Shown one piece after another: positions 16,507 to 25,137 of a stretch of DNA of 64,000 bases. The stretch lies in the NCBI RefSeq assembly GCF_003285015.1, contig NZ_QMFB01000007.1, positions 62,001 to 126,000 of the forward strand, read 5' to 3'. Every line of letters starts with the position of its first letter. Within the stretch, counting starts at the first letter, position 1. This DNA is from Paenibacillus contaminans (lineage in GTDB: Bacteria > Bacillota > Bacilli > Paenibacillales > NBRC-103111). The notes beneath the pieces are model-generated. The model searched no databases and was not told the DNA's origin. It saw only the letters and a list, made by a program, of their open reading frames with translations. A program made the translations under genes and the position numbers.

Positions 16507-18120
16507 ATGAAAAGGCCATTGTACGGGCTTGTGGCCGAATGGTCAAAGCCGCAATCCGGATATGTCGCCTTGACTAGCGCTGAGGCGCTGAGTATCGGCG
16601 ATATGAGCGCGCTTGACGGAAATATGCTGAGGCATAATCGAATCCCCCATTTGCTTCCGGCAGAGTTTGCAGAGATCGACGGCGGGTTGACGATTCATTA
16701 TCATGCTGCAGGCAAACGGCTGCTTTCCAAAGCGATGCGACGGGATCAAGTAACGCCGCTTGAATGTTTTCGCATTTTATATGCAATAGCATCGGTTATA
16801 GACGAAAGTAAACGCTTCATGCTGAACGAGGAGAGGTATGTGCTGCAAGAAGAATTCATTTTTCTCGGGAAGGAGTTAACGGATGTTCACCTCATGTATA
16901 TGCCGCTCGAATCGATCCCTGGAAAAGGGGCTTTACAGGAGGAATTTCGCCGTTTGACGCGCCGCTTGTTTGAAAGGGTTCGCGATTTTGACGGCTATCG
17001 GGTAAATGAATTGCTCGATTGCTTGAAGGAAGAAACATTCGGCATTGCAGCAATGAAGCGGATTCTTCTTGAAATTGTCGTCCAATTGGAGGCGGAGTCA
17101 GGGCAGGACAGGTTATTGAGCGAGCATGGGGAGGATGAACAATTCGCAAGGCAAGGAAAAGGTGTTAGCGATGAAGAGGCGCATATTACACCGTTAGGAG
17201 TTGAAATCGGATCCGACATGCGGGGAGCCCGATCCGGGCAAGGCGGCGCCGTAAGCTTGAAAATCAAAATTTATTTCGTTTGCGCCGCTATAGGCATACC
17301 GATAATATGGCTTTGGTATAACGAACAATCTTCCGATGCGGCCTTGAATATTGGCATAGGGGCTACTTTGTTGTTTGTTGCCGGTTATTTATTTTTCCTG
17401 CATGCGGACGTGATGAGAATTTCGTCTGTTAGCAGCGAAGCGCTTGCCGGTGTTAGGGACGATGTCGGGAATATGAGGAGTTCCGCTTTTATGGACGATC
17501 AACCGCAAGCGCAAACGAATGGAACGAACGGCTCGATCGAGCCGGTTTGGAATGAAAGGGATTCCCGGAATGCTCAGCCTCTATTCGGAAAAGGAACCCA
17601 TACATACGTAGGAAGTATCGGCGGGGACGAAGCGCAACGAAAGAAGGCGCACTTGGACGAGTATTATAAGCATTTATCGTCTCATACGAGTCTGCTTGTT
17701 TCGAAATCGGAAGCGGAATCGGAACTGGACGAATCGGATGCTAGTTTTTCGGGCGAAACGGTTTTTCTTGGGCAATCGGGAATGGAGACGACGATGCTAG
17801 CTCCATCGGCCGTTTTGGAGGTGCATTCGGGAGATGAACAGGTTTTCTTGCCGATAGCTGCAAACCGACTGGTCATTGGAAGGAAAATAGATGCAAGCGG
17901 AACGGTATTGGCGGATTATGAGGTTGACGCATCCGGTATTTCCAGGCAGCATCTGGCTTTTGAGCATAACGGCAGCGAATATGTAATCAAGGATTTGGAA
18001 TCGAAAAACGGAAGCTATTTAAATGGGGAGCGGCTTCATCCTCATAGGGAATACGTTCTTCACGACGGAGACCGAATAAGAATCGCTACGGTCGAATGCG
18101 TGTTCAAAAACTTCACATAA
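16507..18120 (+). CDS. membrane-bound FHA-domain protein with an N-terminal DUF6382-like domain
   Basis: 537 residues. The N-terminal 190 resemble DUF6382 of Firmicute FHA proteins (lipase/kinase-like helical segment, YVLQEEFIFLGKEL and VHLMYMPLESI). Two hydrophobic helices lie near residues 253-275 and 280-300. A polar linker leads to a C-terminal FHA domain (about 455-535) with RLVIGR, SRQHLAF and KNGSYLNGERL, the residues that read phosphothreonine. ATG 16507 has GGAGG nine bases upstream; ATG 16498 touches it. As the last gene of the Tad run it is the natural reader for the kinase encoded at the beginning. Confidence 0.85.
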   Translation: MKRPLYGLVAEWSKPQSGYVALTSAEALSIGDMSALDGNMLRHNRIPHLLPAEFAEIDGGLTIHYHAAGKRLLSKAMRRDQVTPLECFRILYAIASVIDESKRFMLNEERYVLQEEFIFLGKELTDVHLMYMPLESIPGKGALQEEFRRLTRRLFERVRDFDGYRVNELLDCLKEETFGIAAMKRILLEIVVQLEAESGQDRLLSEHGEDEQFARQGKGVSDEEAHITPLGVEIGSDMRGARSGQGGAVSLKIKIYFVCAAIGIPIIWLWYNEQSSDAALNIGIGATLLFVAGYLFFLHADVMRISSVSSEALAGVRDDVGNMRSSAFMDDQPQAQTNGTNGSIEPVWNERDSRNAQPLFGKGTHTYVGSIGGDEAQRKKAHLDEYYKHLSSHTSLLVSKSEAESELDESDASFSGETVFLGQSGMETTMLAPSAVLEVHSGDEQVFLPIAANRLVIGRKIDASGTVLADYEVDASGISRQHLAFEHNGSEYVIKDLESKNGSYLNGERLHPHREYVLHDGDRIRIATVECVFKNFT

Positions 18121-18170
18121 TCGACGGATCGATGCCGATAAACCCAAGTTCATTTTCGTTATTTTAAGGT

Positions 18171-18193
18171 ACCTCTACTATAGAGGTTTTTTA
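18171..18193 (+). terminator. terminator of the tad operon
   Basis: ACCTCT and AGAGGT pair around a five-base loop, followed by six T. It lies 50 bases after the FHA gene. Confidence 0.75.
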
Positions 18194-18216
18194 CCTTTTC
18201 CTCCTGCCGATGATAA

Positions 18217-18225
18217 TGTTATAAT
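18217..18225 (+). promoter_or_regulatory. extended -10 promoter of the YfmM-like gene
   Basis: TGT-TATAAT; no good -35 at the usual distance, as is allowed for extended -10 promoters. About 50 bases before the start codon. Confidence 0.5.
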
Positions 18226-18275
18226 ATACGGTGGTAAAAACAGAATTATGAAACGACAGGAGCCTTACAGCAATT

Positions 18276-19835
18276 ATGAGCCTTTTGACTGTAGAAGAAT
18301 TAAGTCATACTTTTGGAGATCGGGTACTGTTTAAAAATGTCTCTTTCCGTTTGCTTCCGGGCGAGCATGTCGGTATCGTCGGCGCCAACGGCGTCGGCAA
18401 ATCGACGTTGATGAACATTTTAACGGGGCAGCTGCTGAAGGATCAAGGCAAAGTCGAATGGACGCCGAAGGTACATTACGGATATTTGGACCAGCATTCA
18501 AAGCTGACGCCGGGAAAAACGATTCGTGACATCTTGCGCGACGCCTTCCTTCCCTTATTCGAGGAAGAGAAGGAAATGATGGCCATCACCGACAAAATGG
18601 CAGATGCGACGCCGGAGGAGCTCGAGCTCTTGCTGGAGCAAATGGGCGAAATCCAGGATAAATTGGAGAACAGCGGATTTTATATGATCGATGTCAAGGT
18701 TGAGGAAATGGCTAACGGTCTCGGGATCAACGCCATAGGACTTGACCGCGATGTCGCATCGCTTAGCGGCGGACAGCGGACCAAGGTTTTACTTGCCAAG
18801 CTTCTGCTTGAGCAGCCAAGCGTGCTTCTGCTTGACGAGCCTACGAACTATTTGGACGTCGAGCATATCGAGTGGCTGACCGATTACTTGCAAAATTATC
18901 CGTACGCTTTTATGCTTATTTCGCATGATACGGAATTTATGAACAAAGTAGTTAACGTCATTTACCACCTTGAGTTTGCGAAGCTGACCCGTTATTCGGC
19001 CAACTACGAGAAATTCCTTGAGATGGCGGATATTAACAAGACACAGCATATCGACGCTTACGAAAAGCAGCAGGAATTTATCAAGAAGCAGGAAGATTTC
19101 ATTCAACGAAACAAAGCGCGGTACTCGACATCCGGACGCGCCAAAAGCCGTCAGAAGCAGCTTGACCGCATCGACCGTATCGATCGTCCGGAGGAAGCGG
19201 CGAAGCCGACCTTCGTGTTCAAAGAGTCGCGGGCGAGCGGCCGGATTGTTTTCGAAGGTAACGATATGGAGATCGGGTATACGAAGGCGCTTCTGCCGAA
19301 GATGAATATGACGATCGAGCGGGGCGACAAGATCGCGATCGTCGGCTGCAACGGCGTCGGGAAATCCACGCTGCTCAAGACGATTCTGGGAAAAATCAAG
19401 CCTTTCAGCGGTTCGACCTATCTTGGCGATTTTCTGTTCCCGTCTTATTTCGAGCAGGAAGTGAAGGCGCCTAATAAGACGCCGATCGACGATGTGTGGA
19501 ATGAATTTTCCCACATGAATCAGCATGAGGTTCGCGGAGCGCTTGCCCGCTGCGGGCTTAAGAACGAGCATATTACGCGTCCGATGAATATGCTGAGCGG
19601 CGGCGAGCAGGCGAAGGTTCGCCTGTGCAAGCTGCTTATGCGTGAAAGCAACTGGATTTTGTTCGACGAGCCGACCAATCACCTTGACGTTGTCGCCAAA
19701 GCCGAGCTTCAGCGCGCGCTGAAGGAATATAAAGGCACGATTCTTCTCGTATGCCACGAACCGGACTTTTATGAGGGTTGGGTAACGAAAACTTGGGATG
19801 TCGAACAATGGTCGCTTGAGAAAACCGCCCGTTAA
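18276..19835 (+). CDS. yfmM: ABC-F ATPase, YfmM-like
   Basis: A soluble ribosome-associated ABC-F protein of 519 residues, the length of Bacillus YfmM, whose N-terminus (MSLLTVEELSHTFGDR) it resembles. Two ABC domains: Walker A GANGVGKST and GCNGVGKST, signatures LSGGQ and LSGGE, Walker B LLLDEPTNYLD and ILFDEPTNHLD. The linker between them is basic and helical (about residues 245-300). No membrane partner is encoded nearby. Members of this family remodel stalled or antibiotic-bound ribosomes; whether this one gives resistance cannot be told. The sequence has a higher CTG/GCG-type codon share than the tad genes, as expected for a well-expressed gene. Confidence 0.85.
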   Translation: MSLLTVEELSHTFGDRVLFKNVSFRLLPGEHVGIVGANGVGKSTLMNILTGQLLKDQGKVEWTPKVHYGYLDQHSKLTPGKTIRDILRDAFLPLFEEEKEMMAITDKMADATPEELELLLEQMGEIQDKLENSGFYMIDVKVEEMANGLGINAIGLDRDVASLSGGQRTKVLLAKLLLEQPSVLLLDEPTNYLDVEHIEWLTDYLQNYPYAFMLISHDTEFMNKVVNVIYHLEFAKLTRYSANYEKFLEMADINKTQHIDAYEKQQEFIKKQEDFIQRNKARYSTSGRAKSRQKQLDRIDRIDRPEEAAKPTFVFKESRASGRIVFEGNDMEIGYTKALLPKMNMTIERGDKIAIVGCNGVGKSTLLKTILGKIKPFSGSTYLGDFLFPSYFEQEVKAPNKTPIDDVWNEFSHMNQHEVRGALARCGLKNEHITRPMNMLSGGEQAKVRLCKLLMRESNWILFDEPTNHLDVVAKAELQRALKEYKGTILLVCHEPDFYEGWVTKTWDVEQWSLEKTAR

Positions 19836-19897
19836 GTGATCGGCCTAACGGCCTTTCAAATAAAATAGTCCCTCAAATTCGAAAGGTGGAAAAAAGT

Positions 19898-20185
19898 ATG
19901 TTTACGCATATCGTATTTTTCAAGCTCAAAGAGCGCACTCCCGAAGTGGTTGCCAAAACGAAAGAAGTTCTTCTGAACATGGAAGGCAAAATTCCGCAAT
20001 TGAAGTATATCGAAGTTGGCGCCGACGTGCTTCACACGGAGCGTTCGTATGATATCGCTCTCGTTACGCGTTTCGACTCGCTTGACGATATGAATGCTTA
20101 CCAAGTCCATCCGGTTCACCAAGAAGTTATTGCATACATGTCGACAGTCCGCGAATCTTCGGTTGCCGTCGATTACGAAGCTTAA
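19898..20185 (+). CDS. Dabb (stress-responsive alpha/beta barrel) family protein
   Basis: A 95-residue dimeric alpha-beta barrel protein. MFTHIVFFKLKE at the start, KYIEVGADV in the middle and the histidine pair in HPVHQEV are typical of the Dabb family, whose biochemical roles vary and are mostly unknown. ATG 19898 follows AAAGGTGG; an upstream in-frame ATG at 19886 is inside that site. Confidence 0.88.
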   Translation: MFTHIVFFKLKERTPEVVAKTKEVLLNMEGKIPQLKYIEVGADVLHTERSYDIALVTRFDSLDDMNAYQVHPVHQEVIAYMSTVRESSVAVDYEA

Positions 20186-20410
20186 GAAACAAGGAAGATT
20201 ACCGTTATTTTTTTAACATAAAAGAATTAATAGGTTTCACCTGTCAAGTGTTCATATTTCATCGGTAAACGCGCTTATTCAAGCGTATGCTTACGAAGTC
20301 GCTTTTTTCGAAAGCATTTAGGACGGCGAAGCCGTTTATCCATGTGATTTATGGAAATGATATTCAATAGATATACAGAAACGTAAAAAGCGAGCAAAGT
20401 CAGGCCGCTC

Positions 20411-20439
20411 TTGTTTTGAAGCTCGTTTAGGTCTATAAT
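20411..20439 (+). promoter_or_regulatory. promoter of the cysteine-rich small protein gene
   Basis: TTGTTT, 17-base spacer, perfect TATAAT, about 38 bases before the start codon. The 291-base gap before it (20186-20476) shows nothing else that I can name. Confidence 0.6.
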
Positions 20440-20476
20440 CACTTTTTACAAGACATATATTTTTGGAGGTTTCCGC

Positions 20477-20749
20477 ATGATCTATCGTCCTGTTGTAAAG
20501 GATGCTAAAATCGTAAAATCGAGTAAGGCCAACGATTCGTTCGAGGTTGCCGTAACGCTTCAGGATTCCGCGAAATGCAAGCTGTTCGTGCAGCTTGTGA
20601 ACGGCGAGCTGAAACCATCCAGCATCAATCGCCTCCAGAACGTTCCTTGCCCGATCTGCAGGAAAGATTACTACTGCAACTGTATGGAACGCTGCATTGA
20701 CGAAGTTTTCGAGCAATCGGTCGGTTTGATTCAAGTGCCGACTGTGTAA
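20477..20749 (+). CDS. unknown cysteine-rich small protein
   Basis: 90 residues, not recognised. The N-terminal 55 residues alternate like a small beta domain (KIVKSSKANDSFEVAV). Then comes a cluster CPICRKDYYCNCMERC with five cysteines in sixteen residues, which suggests a zinc-binding knuckle or an iron-sulfur or redox site. It has its own good promoter, a strong ribosome-binding site (TTGGAGG) and its own terminator, so it is a single-gene transcript and very probably real. No signal peptide or membrane helix. Confidence 0.7.
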   Translation: MIYRPVVKDAKIVKSSKANDSFEVAVTLQDSAKCKLFVQLVNGELKPSSINRLQNVPCPICRKDYYCNCMERCIDEVFEQSVGLIQVPTV

Positions 20750-20767
20750 GGAACAATCATGTACATG

Positions 20768-20810
20768 AGGGACTGTCCGAGTCAGAGTCGACTTGAGGCA
20801 GTCCCTTTTA
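20768..20810 (+). terminator. terminator after the cysteine-rich protein gene
   Basis: AGGGACTG pairs with CAGTCCCT across a 23-base loop that itself can fold (GAGTC/GACTT region), then TTTTA. Confidence 0.7.
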
Positions 20811-20889
20811 TGCATGGGCGGCGTTTTTTACAAACTTGCGGCAAAAAGGTACAATGCTTTTGAAGGTCACGAGAAAGAGGTCGAATGCG

Positions 20890-21921
20890 ATGAGCGAAAT
20901 GAACAAAACCTATATACTTAACGTCCTTAAACAATTACTGGAGATTCCTAGTCCAAGCGGATATTGCATGCGGGTGATGAGTTTTGTCGAGAAAGAAGCG
21001 GTTAAGCTCGGCTACTCTTTTACAAAGACAAATAAAGGGTGCGGCATTATTACCGTGCCTGGCGCAAGCGATCAAACGCTGGCATTAACCGCCCATGTTG
21101 ATACCTTGGGAGCGATGGTTCGGTCGGTAAAGCCGAATGGCACGCTTCGGTTTACGTCCATCGGCGGGTATATGATGGGATCGGTAGAAGGGGAATATTG
21201 CCTTGTCCATACGCGGGAGGGCAAAACGGTCAGCGGAACCATTTTGACGACAAAGCCTTCCGTTCATGTGTATCCGGACGCCAGAGATTTGAAGCGGGAA
21301 GAAGCGGTAATGGAAATACGTTTAGACGAAACCGTGACGACCAAACAAGAAACGGAAGCGCTCGGGATTCGGCCGGGCGATATCGTTTCGTTCGATCCGC
21401 GAACTGTTATTTCAGATAACGGCTGGATCAAATCCCGCCACCTTGACGATAAAGCGGGAGTAGCGGCATTGTTCGGGCTGCTTGAGCTGTTGAAGCGCGA
21501 GAATGTGAAGCCTGCCAAAACGCTTTGCTGCCTCATTTCCACCTATGAAGAGGTCGGTCACGGCGCTTCTTATATTCCGGATCATGTGTCCGAAATGATT
21601 GCGATCGACATGGGTGCGCTCGGCGACGATTTGAACGGTACGGAGCTCGGCGTTTCCATATGCGCGAAGGACTCGTCGGGACCTTACGATTATGAAATGA
21701 CTTCGCGGCTGATCGAACTGGCCGAACGGGAACGGTTAACTTATGCGGTCGACATTTATCCGCAATACGGCTCGGACGCATCGGCATCGTTGCGGGGAGG
21801 AAACAACATACGAGCGGCATTGATCGGACCGGGCGTTCACGCTTCCCATACGCTGGAGCGGACGCATGAGCAGGCAATCTGGAACACGGTATCGCTTCTG
21901 GCTGCGTACGTCAAGGAATAA
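20890..21921 (+). CDS. M42-family metallo-aminopeptidase
   Basis: A cytoplasmic dinuclear-zinc peptidase of about 343 residues. Metal-ligand segments in order: LTAHVDTLGAM (His and Asp), KSRHLDDKAG (bridging Asp), STYEEVGHG (catalytic Glu pair), AIDMGALGD (Asp), and GVHASHTLERTH (His). It belongs with the YsdC/FrvX-type, tetrahedral aminopeptidases that trim peptides from proteasome-like proteases. ATG 20890 is chosen because AAAGAGG lies a fitting distance upstream and the conserved part starts shortly after; the frame is open to 20836. Confidence 0.9.
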   Translation: MSEMNKTYILNVLKQLLEIPSPSGYCMRVMSFVEKEAVKLGYSFTKTNKGCGIITVPGASDQTLALTAHVDTLGAMVRSVKPNGTLRFTSIGGYMMGSVEGEYCLVHTREGKTVSGTILTTKPSVHVYPDARDLKREEAVMEIRLDETVTTKQETEALGIRPGDIVSFDPRTVISDNGWIKSRHLDDKAGVAALFGLLELLKRENVKPAKTLCCLISTYEEVGHGASYIPDHVSEMIAIDMGALGDDLNGTELGVSICAKDSSGPYDYEMTSRLIELAERERLTYAVDIYPQYGSDASASLRGGNNIRAALIGPGVHASHTLERTHEQAIWNTVSLLAAYVKE

Positions 21922-22268
21922 CGGCCTTTGGGCAAGGACAGTCGGTTAATGCATGATTCCCGATGAAAAGCGCGTAATCCGGGATATCGAATATTCGGTT
22001 TGAGAATGCCGATTCCTGAATTTGTCAGGCGCCAACGCCGGACGGCTGCCGATTTCTTTGGGATAACTAGTTTGTTGCCCTATGTCGATACGGGTACAAA
22101 TGTGCTATAATAGTGAAGATTTGTTGTCCGGAAGGACGAAATCGGGTCACTGAGGCCGGGGGATTCGAATATAACGAATATGCGGCTAATAGGAAACGGA
22201 CGGCAGTATGCCGTAAAGACAAAGATGTTTCCATCCAAATATATGATGTAAAGGCGGTAATAGTTAGA
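21922..22268 (+). promoter_or_regulatory. intergenic region with an extended -10 promoter at 22103-22111
   Basis: This 347-base gap holds TGC-TATAAT (22103-22111), an extended -10 site with no clear -35. The expected transcript has a leader of about 150 bases before the YkpA-like start. The leader contains a reading frame fused in phase to the gene (from ATG 22113), but without a ribosome-binding site there. I see no known riboswitch. Confidence 0.45.
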
Positions 22269-23891
22269 ATGATCAGCACAAGTAATATTACGTTACGTTA
22301 CGGCAGCAGAGCGCTGTTCGAGGACGTCAACATCAAGTTTACGCCAGGAAATTGTTACGGATTGATCGGTGCTAACGGAGCCGGAAAATCGACGTTCTTG
22401 AAAATATTGTCCGGCGAAATCGAGCAAACACGCGGCGAAGTAAACATTACGCCGGGCGAGCGCATGGCCGTTCTGAAGCAGAACCATTTCGAATATGACG
22501 AGCTGCCGGTTCTTACGACTGTCATTAAAGGTCACGCCCGTTTGTTTCAAATCATGGAAGAGAAAAATGAACTGTATGCGAAGGCCGATTTCTCGGATGA
22601 AGACGGCATGCGCGCAGCCGAGCTGGAGGGCGAGTTCGCCGAAATGAACGGCTGGGAAGCGGAATCCGATGCGGCAGAGCTTCTGATCGGTCTCGGCATC
22701 CCGAAAAATCTGCACGACGTCTTGATGAAAGAGCTTGACGGAAACGAGAAGGTAAGGGTATTGCTTGCACAAGCCTTATTCGGCACGCCGAATATTTTGC
22801 TGCTTGACGAGCCTACGAACCATTTGGATCTGGCATCGATCGAATGGCTGGAAAACTTCCTCGGGAAGTATGAAGGCACTGTAATCGTAGTATCCCATGA
22901 CCGCCACTTCCTAAACCAAGTATGTACGCATATTGCGGACATTGACTTCAGCAAAATTCAAATGTATGTCGGCAACTATGACTTCTGGTACGAATCCAGC
23001 CAGCTTGCGCTGAAGCTTCAGCGCGATGCGAACAAGAAGACCGAAGAGAAGCGCAAGGAGCTCGAAGAATTTATACGCCGTTTCAGCGCCAATGCATCCA
23101 AGGCGAAGCAAGCGACCTCGCGTAAAAAGCTTTTGGAGAAGCTCACGCTTGAGGATATCAAGCCGTCAAGCCGGAAATATCCGTTTATTAATTTCAAACC
23201 GGAGCGGGAAGCGGGCAAGCAAATGCTGGCGGTCGACCGCATCAGCAAAAAAGTCGGTGACGAGCTTGTACTGAACAACGTTACGTTTACCGTGAATACC
23301 GGCGATAAAATCGCTTTTGTCGGTCCGAACGGGTTGGCAAAGACGACATTTTTCCAAATCATTATGAACGAGCTGGAAGCTGACTCGGGCGAATTCAACT
23401 GGGGCATCACAACATCGCGCGCATATTTTCCGAAAGACAATTCGGAATACTTCGATACGGATCTGAACCTGGTCGATTGGCTTCGTCAGTATTCGAAGGA
23501 TCAGGACGAAGGCTTTATTCGCGGTTTCCTTGGCCGGATGCTGTTCTCGGGCGAAGAGGCGCTTAAGAAGGCGAACGTGCTGTCCGGAGGCGAGAAAGTC
23601 CGCTGTATGCTGTCGCGAATGATGATGACGGCAGGAAACGTACTCATTCTGGATGAACCTACCAACCACTTGGATTTGGAATCCATCACCGCGCTTAACA
23701 ACGGTTTGATCGATTTTGACGGCACGATGCTTTTCGTCTCGCATGACCATAAGTTCCTGCAGACGATCGCTACCCGCATTATCGAAATCACGCCGAACGG
23801 CGTCATCGACAAGCTCATGACATATGACGAGTATATGGAAAGCGAAGATGTCAAACGGCAGCGTGAAGCATTGTACGGCGACGCGAAGTAA
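22269..23891 (+). CDS. ykpA: ABC-F ATPase, YkpA-like
   Basis: A ribosome-associated ABC-F ATPase of 540 residues, the length of Bacillus YkpA (E. coli YbiT group). The start MISTSNITLRYGSR and the segment KLLEKLTLEDIKPSSRKYP are typical. Walker A of domain 1 is normal (GANGAGKST). As in this subgroup, the first signature is altered (LDGNEKV instead of LSGGE) and the second P-loop is irregular (GPNGLAKTT), while the second signature LSGGEKV is intact. ATG 22269 follows AAGGCGG; extra upstream codons to 22113 are not conserved with the family. Confidence 0.9.
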   Translation: MISTSNITLRYGSRALFEDVNIKFTPGNCYGLIGANGAGKSTFLKILSGEIEQTRGEVNITPGERMAVLKQNHFEYDELPVLTTVIKGHARLFQIMEEKNELYAKADFSDEDGMRAAELEGEFAEMNGWEAESDAAELLIGLGIPKNLHDVLMKELDGNEKVRVLLAQALFGTPNILLLDEPTNHLDLASIEWLENFLGKYEGTVIVVSHDRHFLNQVCTHIADIDFSKIQMYVGNYDFWYESSQLALKLQRDANKKTEEKRKELEEFIRRFSANASKAKQATSRKKLLEKLTLEDIKPSSRKYPFINFKPEREAGKQMLAVDRISKKVGDELVLNNVTFTVNTGDKIAFVGPNGLAKTTFFQIIMNELEADSGEFNWGITTSRAYFPKDNSEYFDTDLNLVDWLRQYSKDQDEGFIRGFLGRMLFSGEEALKKANVLSGGEKVRCMLSRMMMTAGNVLILDEPTNHLDLESITALNNGLIDFDGTMLFVSHDHKFLQTIATRIIEITPNGVIDKLMTYDEYMESEDVKRQREALYGDAK

Positions 23892-24006
23892 TTGCAGCGA
23901 AAACGGGGTAAGTGAAAGCTTTACCGGCCTTGCCATGGAATACTTCGTTTGAATTGTCCGCTAGCTTTATCATTAACACGATAAGAAAAAAAATAGGTTC
24001 CGATCA

Positions 24007-24047
24007 GAAAAAAGGAAGGCCCTTGACGAATGTCGGGCCTTCCTTTT
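24007..24047 (+). terminator. terminator between convergent genes
   Basis: AAAGGAAGGCCC (24011-24022) and GGGCCTTCCTTT (24035-24046) form a near-perfect 12-bp stem flanked by A on one side and TTTT on the other, so it can act in both directions for the YkpA-like gene and the minus-strand small gene. Confidence 0.8.
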
Positions 24048-24131
24048 GACCGGATCGTGCATGATGTTCCTACATAACATAATGATTTGCTTATGTTGTC
24101 CGGGCTGCTTTTCGGCTTCCTGGGGGAGGCT

Positions 24132-24338
24132 CTAACTGCCTCCGGTGCGGCGACGCTGATTGTTGACCTTCTTCGTCATCTGACTGGCGACTTTTTTCGC
24201 TGCATTGTCCTTGCTCCGAATATTCGAGTCATTCGATTGCGCTTGCTTCTTCTGTGCGAGTTTGTTGCGTACGGCATCAGCAAGGCTGACCTTCTTAGGT
24301 TCGCTTGCTTCCGTTTCGTGATTAGTCGATTCCGCCAT
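24132..24338 (-). CDS. small basic unknown protein
   Basis: 68 residues from ATG 24338, preceded by AAGAAGGTAGGTGA on the minus strand. Acidic at the start (STNHETEASEPKK), then one short helix (SLADAVRNKLAQKK) and a very basic, asparagine- and glutamine-rich tail ending RRRTGGS. No cysteine, no membrane segment. It looks like a small nucleic-acid-binding or spore-type protein, but I cannot name it. The good ribosome-binding site, the protein-like composition and the shared terminator support it. Confidence 0.65.
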   Translation of the reverse strand: MAESTNHETEASEPKKVSLADAVRNKLAQKKQAQSNDSNIRSKDNAAKKVASQMTKKVNNQRRRTGGS

Positions 24339-24429
24339 GTTGTCACCTACCTTCTTTACACTTTGCACATATTGTAATCCTTTTCCGTGCGGCAGGCAAG
24401 ATATCAGTTCACGAAAGGAGATGCCGAAC

Positions 24430-25107
24430 TTGTACAGCAGAGATTATTTGGTCAGAATGATCGAACAGATGACGCAAACGCTGGGCCAGCTCTTGGGTTT
24501 GAAGGTGGAGCGTAAAGAAGCGCAGGCGCTGCTGACGATAAACGAGTTATGGGGAAAGTGGTTCAGGCTTAATTCGCGTTTAGCGGGAACCCTGTCGGAG
24601 AAAGATTTAATCTCGATGCTTTCCGTTAACGGCAATGTCGAGTCTGTCCCGCTGCAAATGGCAGGCGTATTGCTGAAGGAGGAGGGCGATTTTTTCGAAA
24701 GACAGGGACATGACGACGAGAGCTACCGGAGACGCGTCAAGTCGCTTCAGCTTTTTCTCGCTGCGAGTGAGAATGGAACCGACAAAGAACCGATCGACGG
24801 GAATGCTCATATCGACGATCTGCTCGCTTCGCTTCGACGCTACCAGCTGCCGGAATCGGTTTGCGAAAGGCTTTGGCGTCATTTTGAACGGGAAGGGCAG
24901 TTCGCGAAGGCGGAAGACCTGTTGTTCGAATGGATTGATATGCATCGTTTATCCGATGGCGATTTTCATGCCGCTGATGCTGTGGCTCAAGGGGTTGCGT
25001 TCTACGAGCGCCTGCTTTCCAATGAGGACGATGCACTGGAGGACGGGAATTTACCTCGTGCGGAAGTGCTGGAGGGGCTTCGAAAGCTGCAAACGGCAGC
25101 TGAGTAA
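24430..25107 (+). CDS. DUF6483-like protein
   Basis: About 225 residues, largely helical, cytoplasmic. LYSRDYLVRMIEQMTQTLGQ at the start is the family hallmark. The later part has repeat-like helices (EREGQFAKAEDLLFEWID, then AFYERLLSNEDDAL), resembling a short tetratricopeptide unit. TTG 24430 is the preferred start: AAAGGAG (24414-24420) lies nine bases upstream and the family begins at this point, while ATG 24421 touches the site. Function unknown. The Nudix gene follows after 30 bases. Confidence 0.75.
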   Translation: MYSRDYLVRMIEQMTQTLGQLLGLKVERKEAQALLTINELWGKWFRLNSRLAGTLSEKDLISMLSVNGNVESVPLQMAGVLLKEEGDFFERQGHDDESYRRRVKSLQLFLAASENGTDKEPIDGNAHIDDLLASLRRYQLPESVCERLWRHFEREGQFAKAEDLLFEWIDMHRLSDGDFHAADAVAQGVAFYERLLSNEDDALEDGNLPRAEVLEGLRKLQTAAE

Positions 25108-25137
25108 AAACATCTTTCCGAATTGGGGGGACAACGC

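Noticed and set aside
18789..19808. 339-codon minus-strand frame opposite the YfmM-like gene
   Set aside because: Mirror of codon bias in a conserved ABC-F gene; no domain.
19836..19860. Terminator after the YfmM-like gene
   Set aside because: GGCC-TAAC-GGCC is only a four-base-pair stem with three T; too weak to report as a feature.
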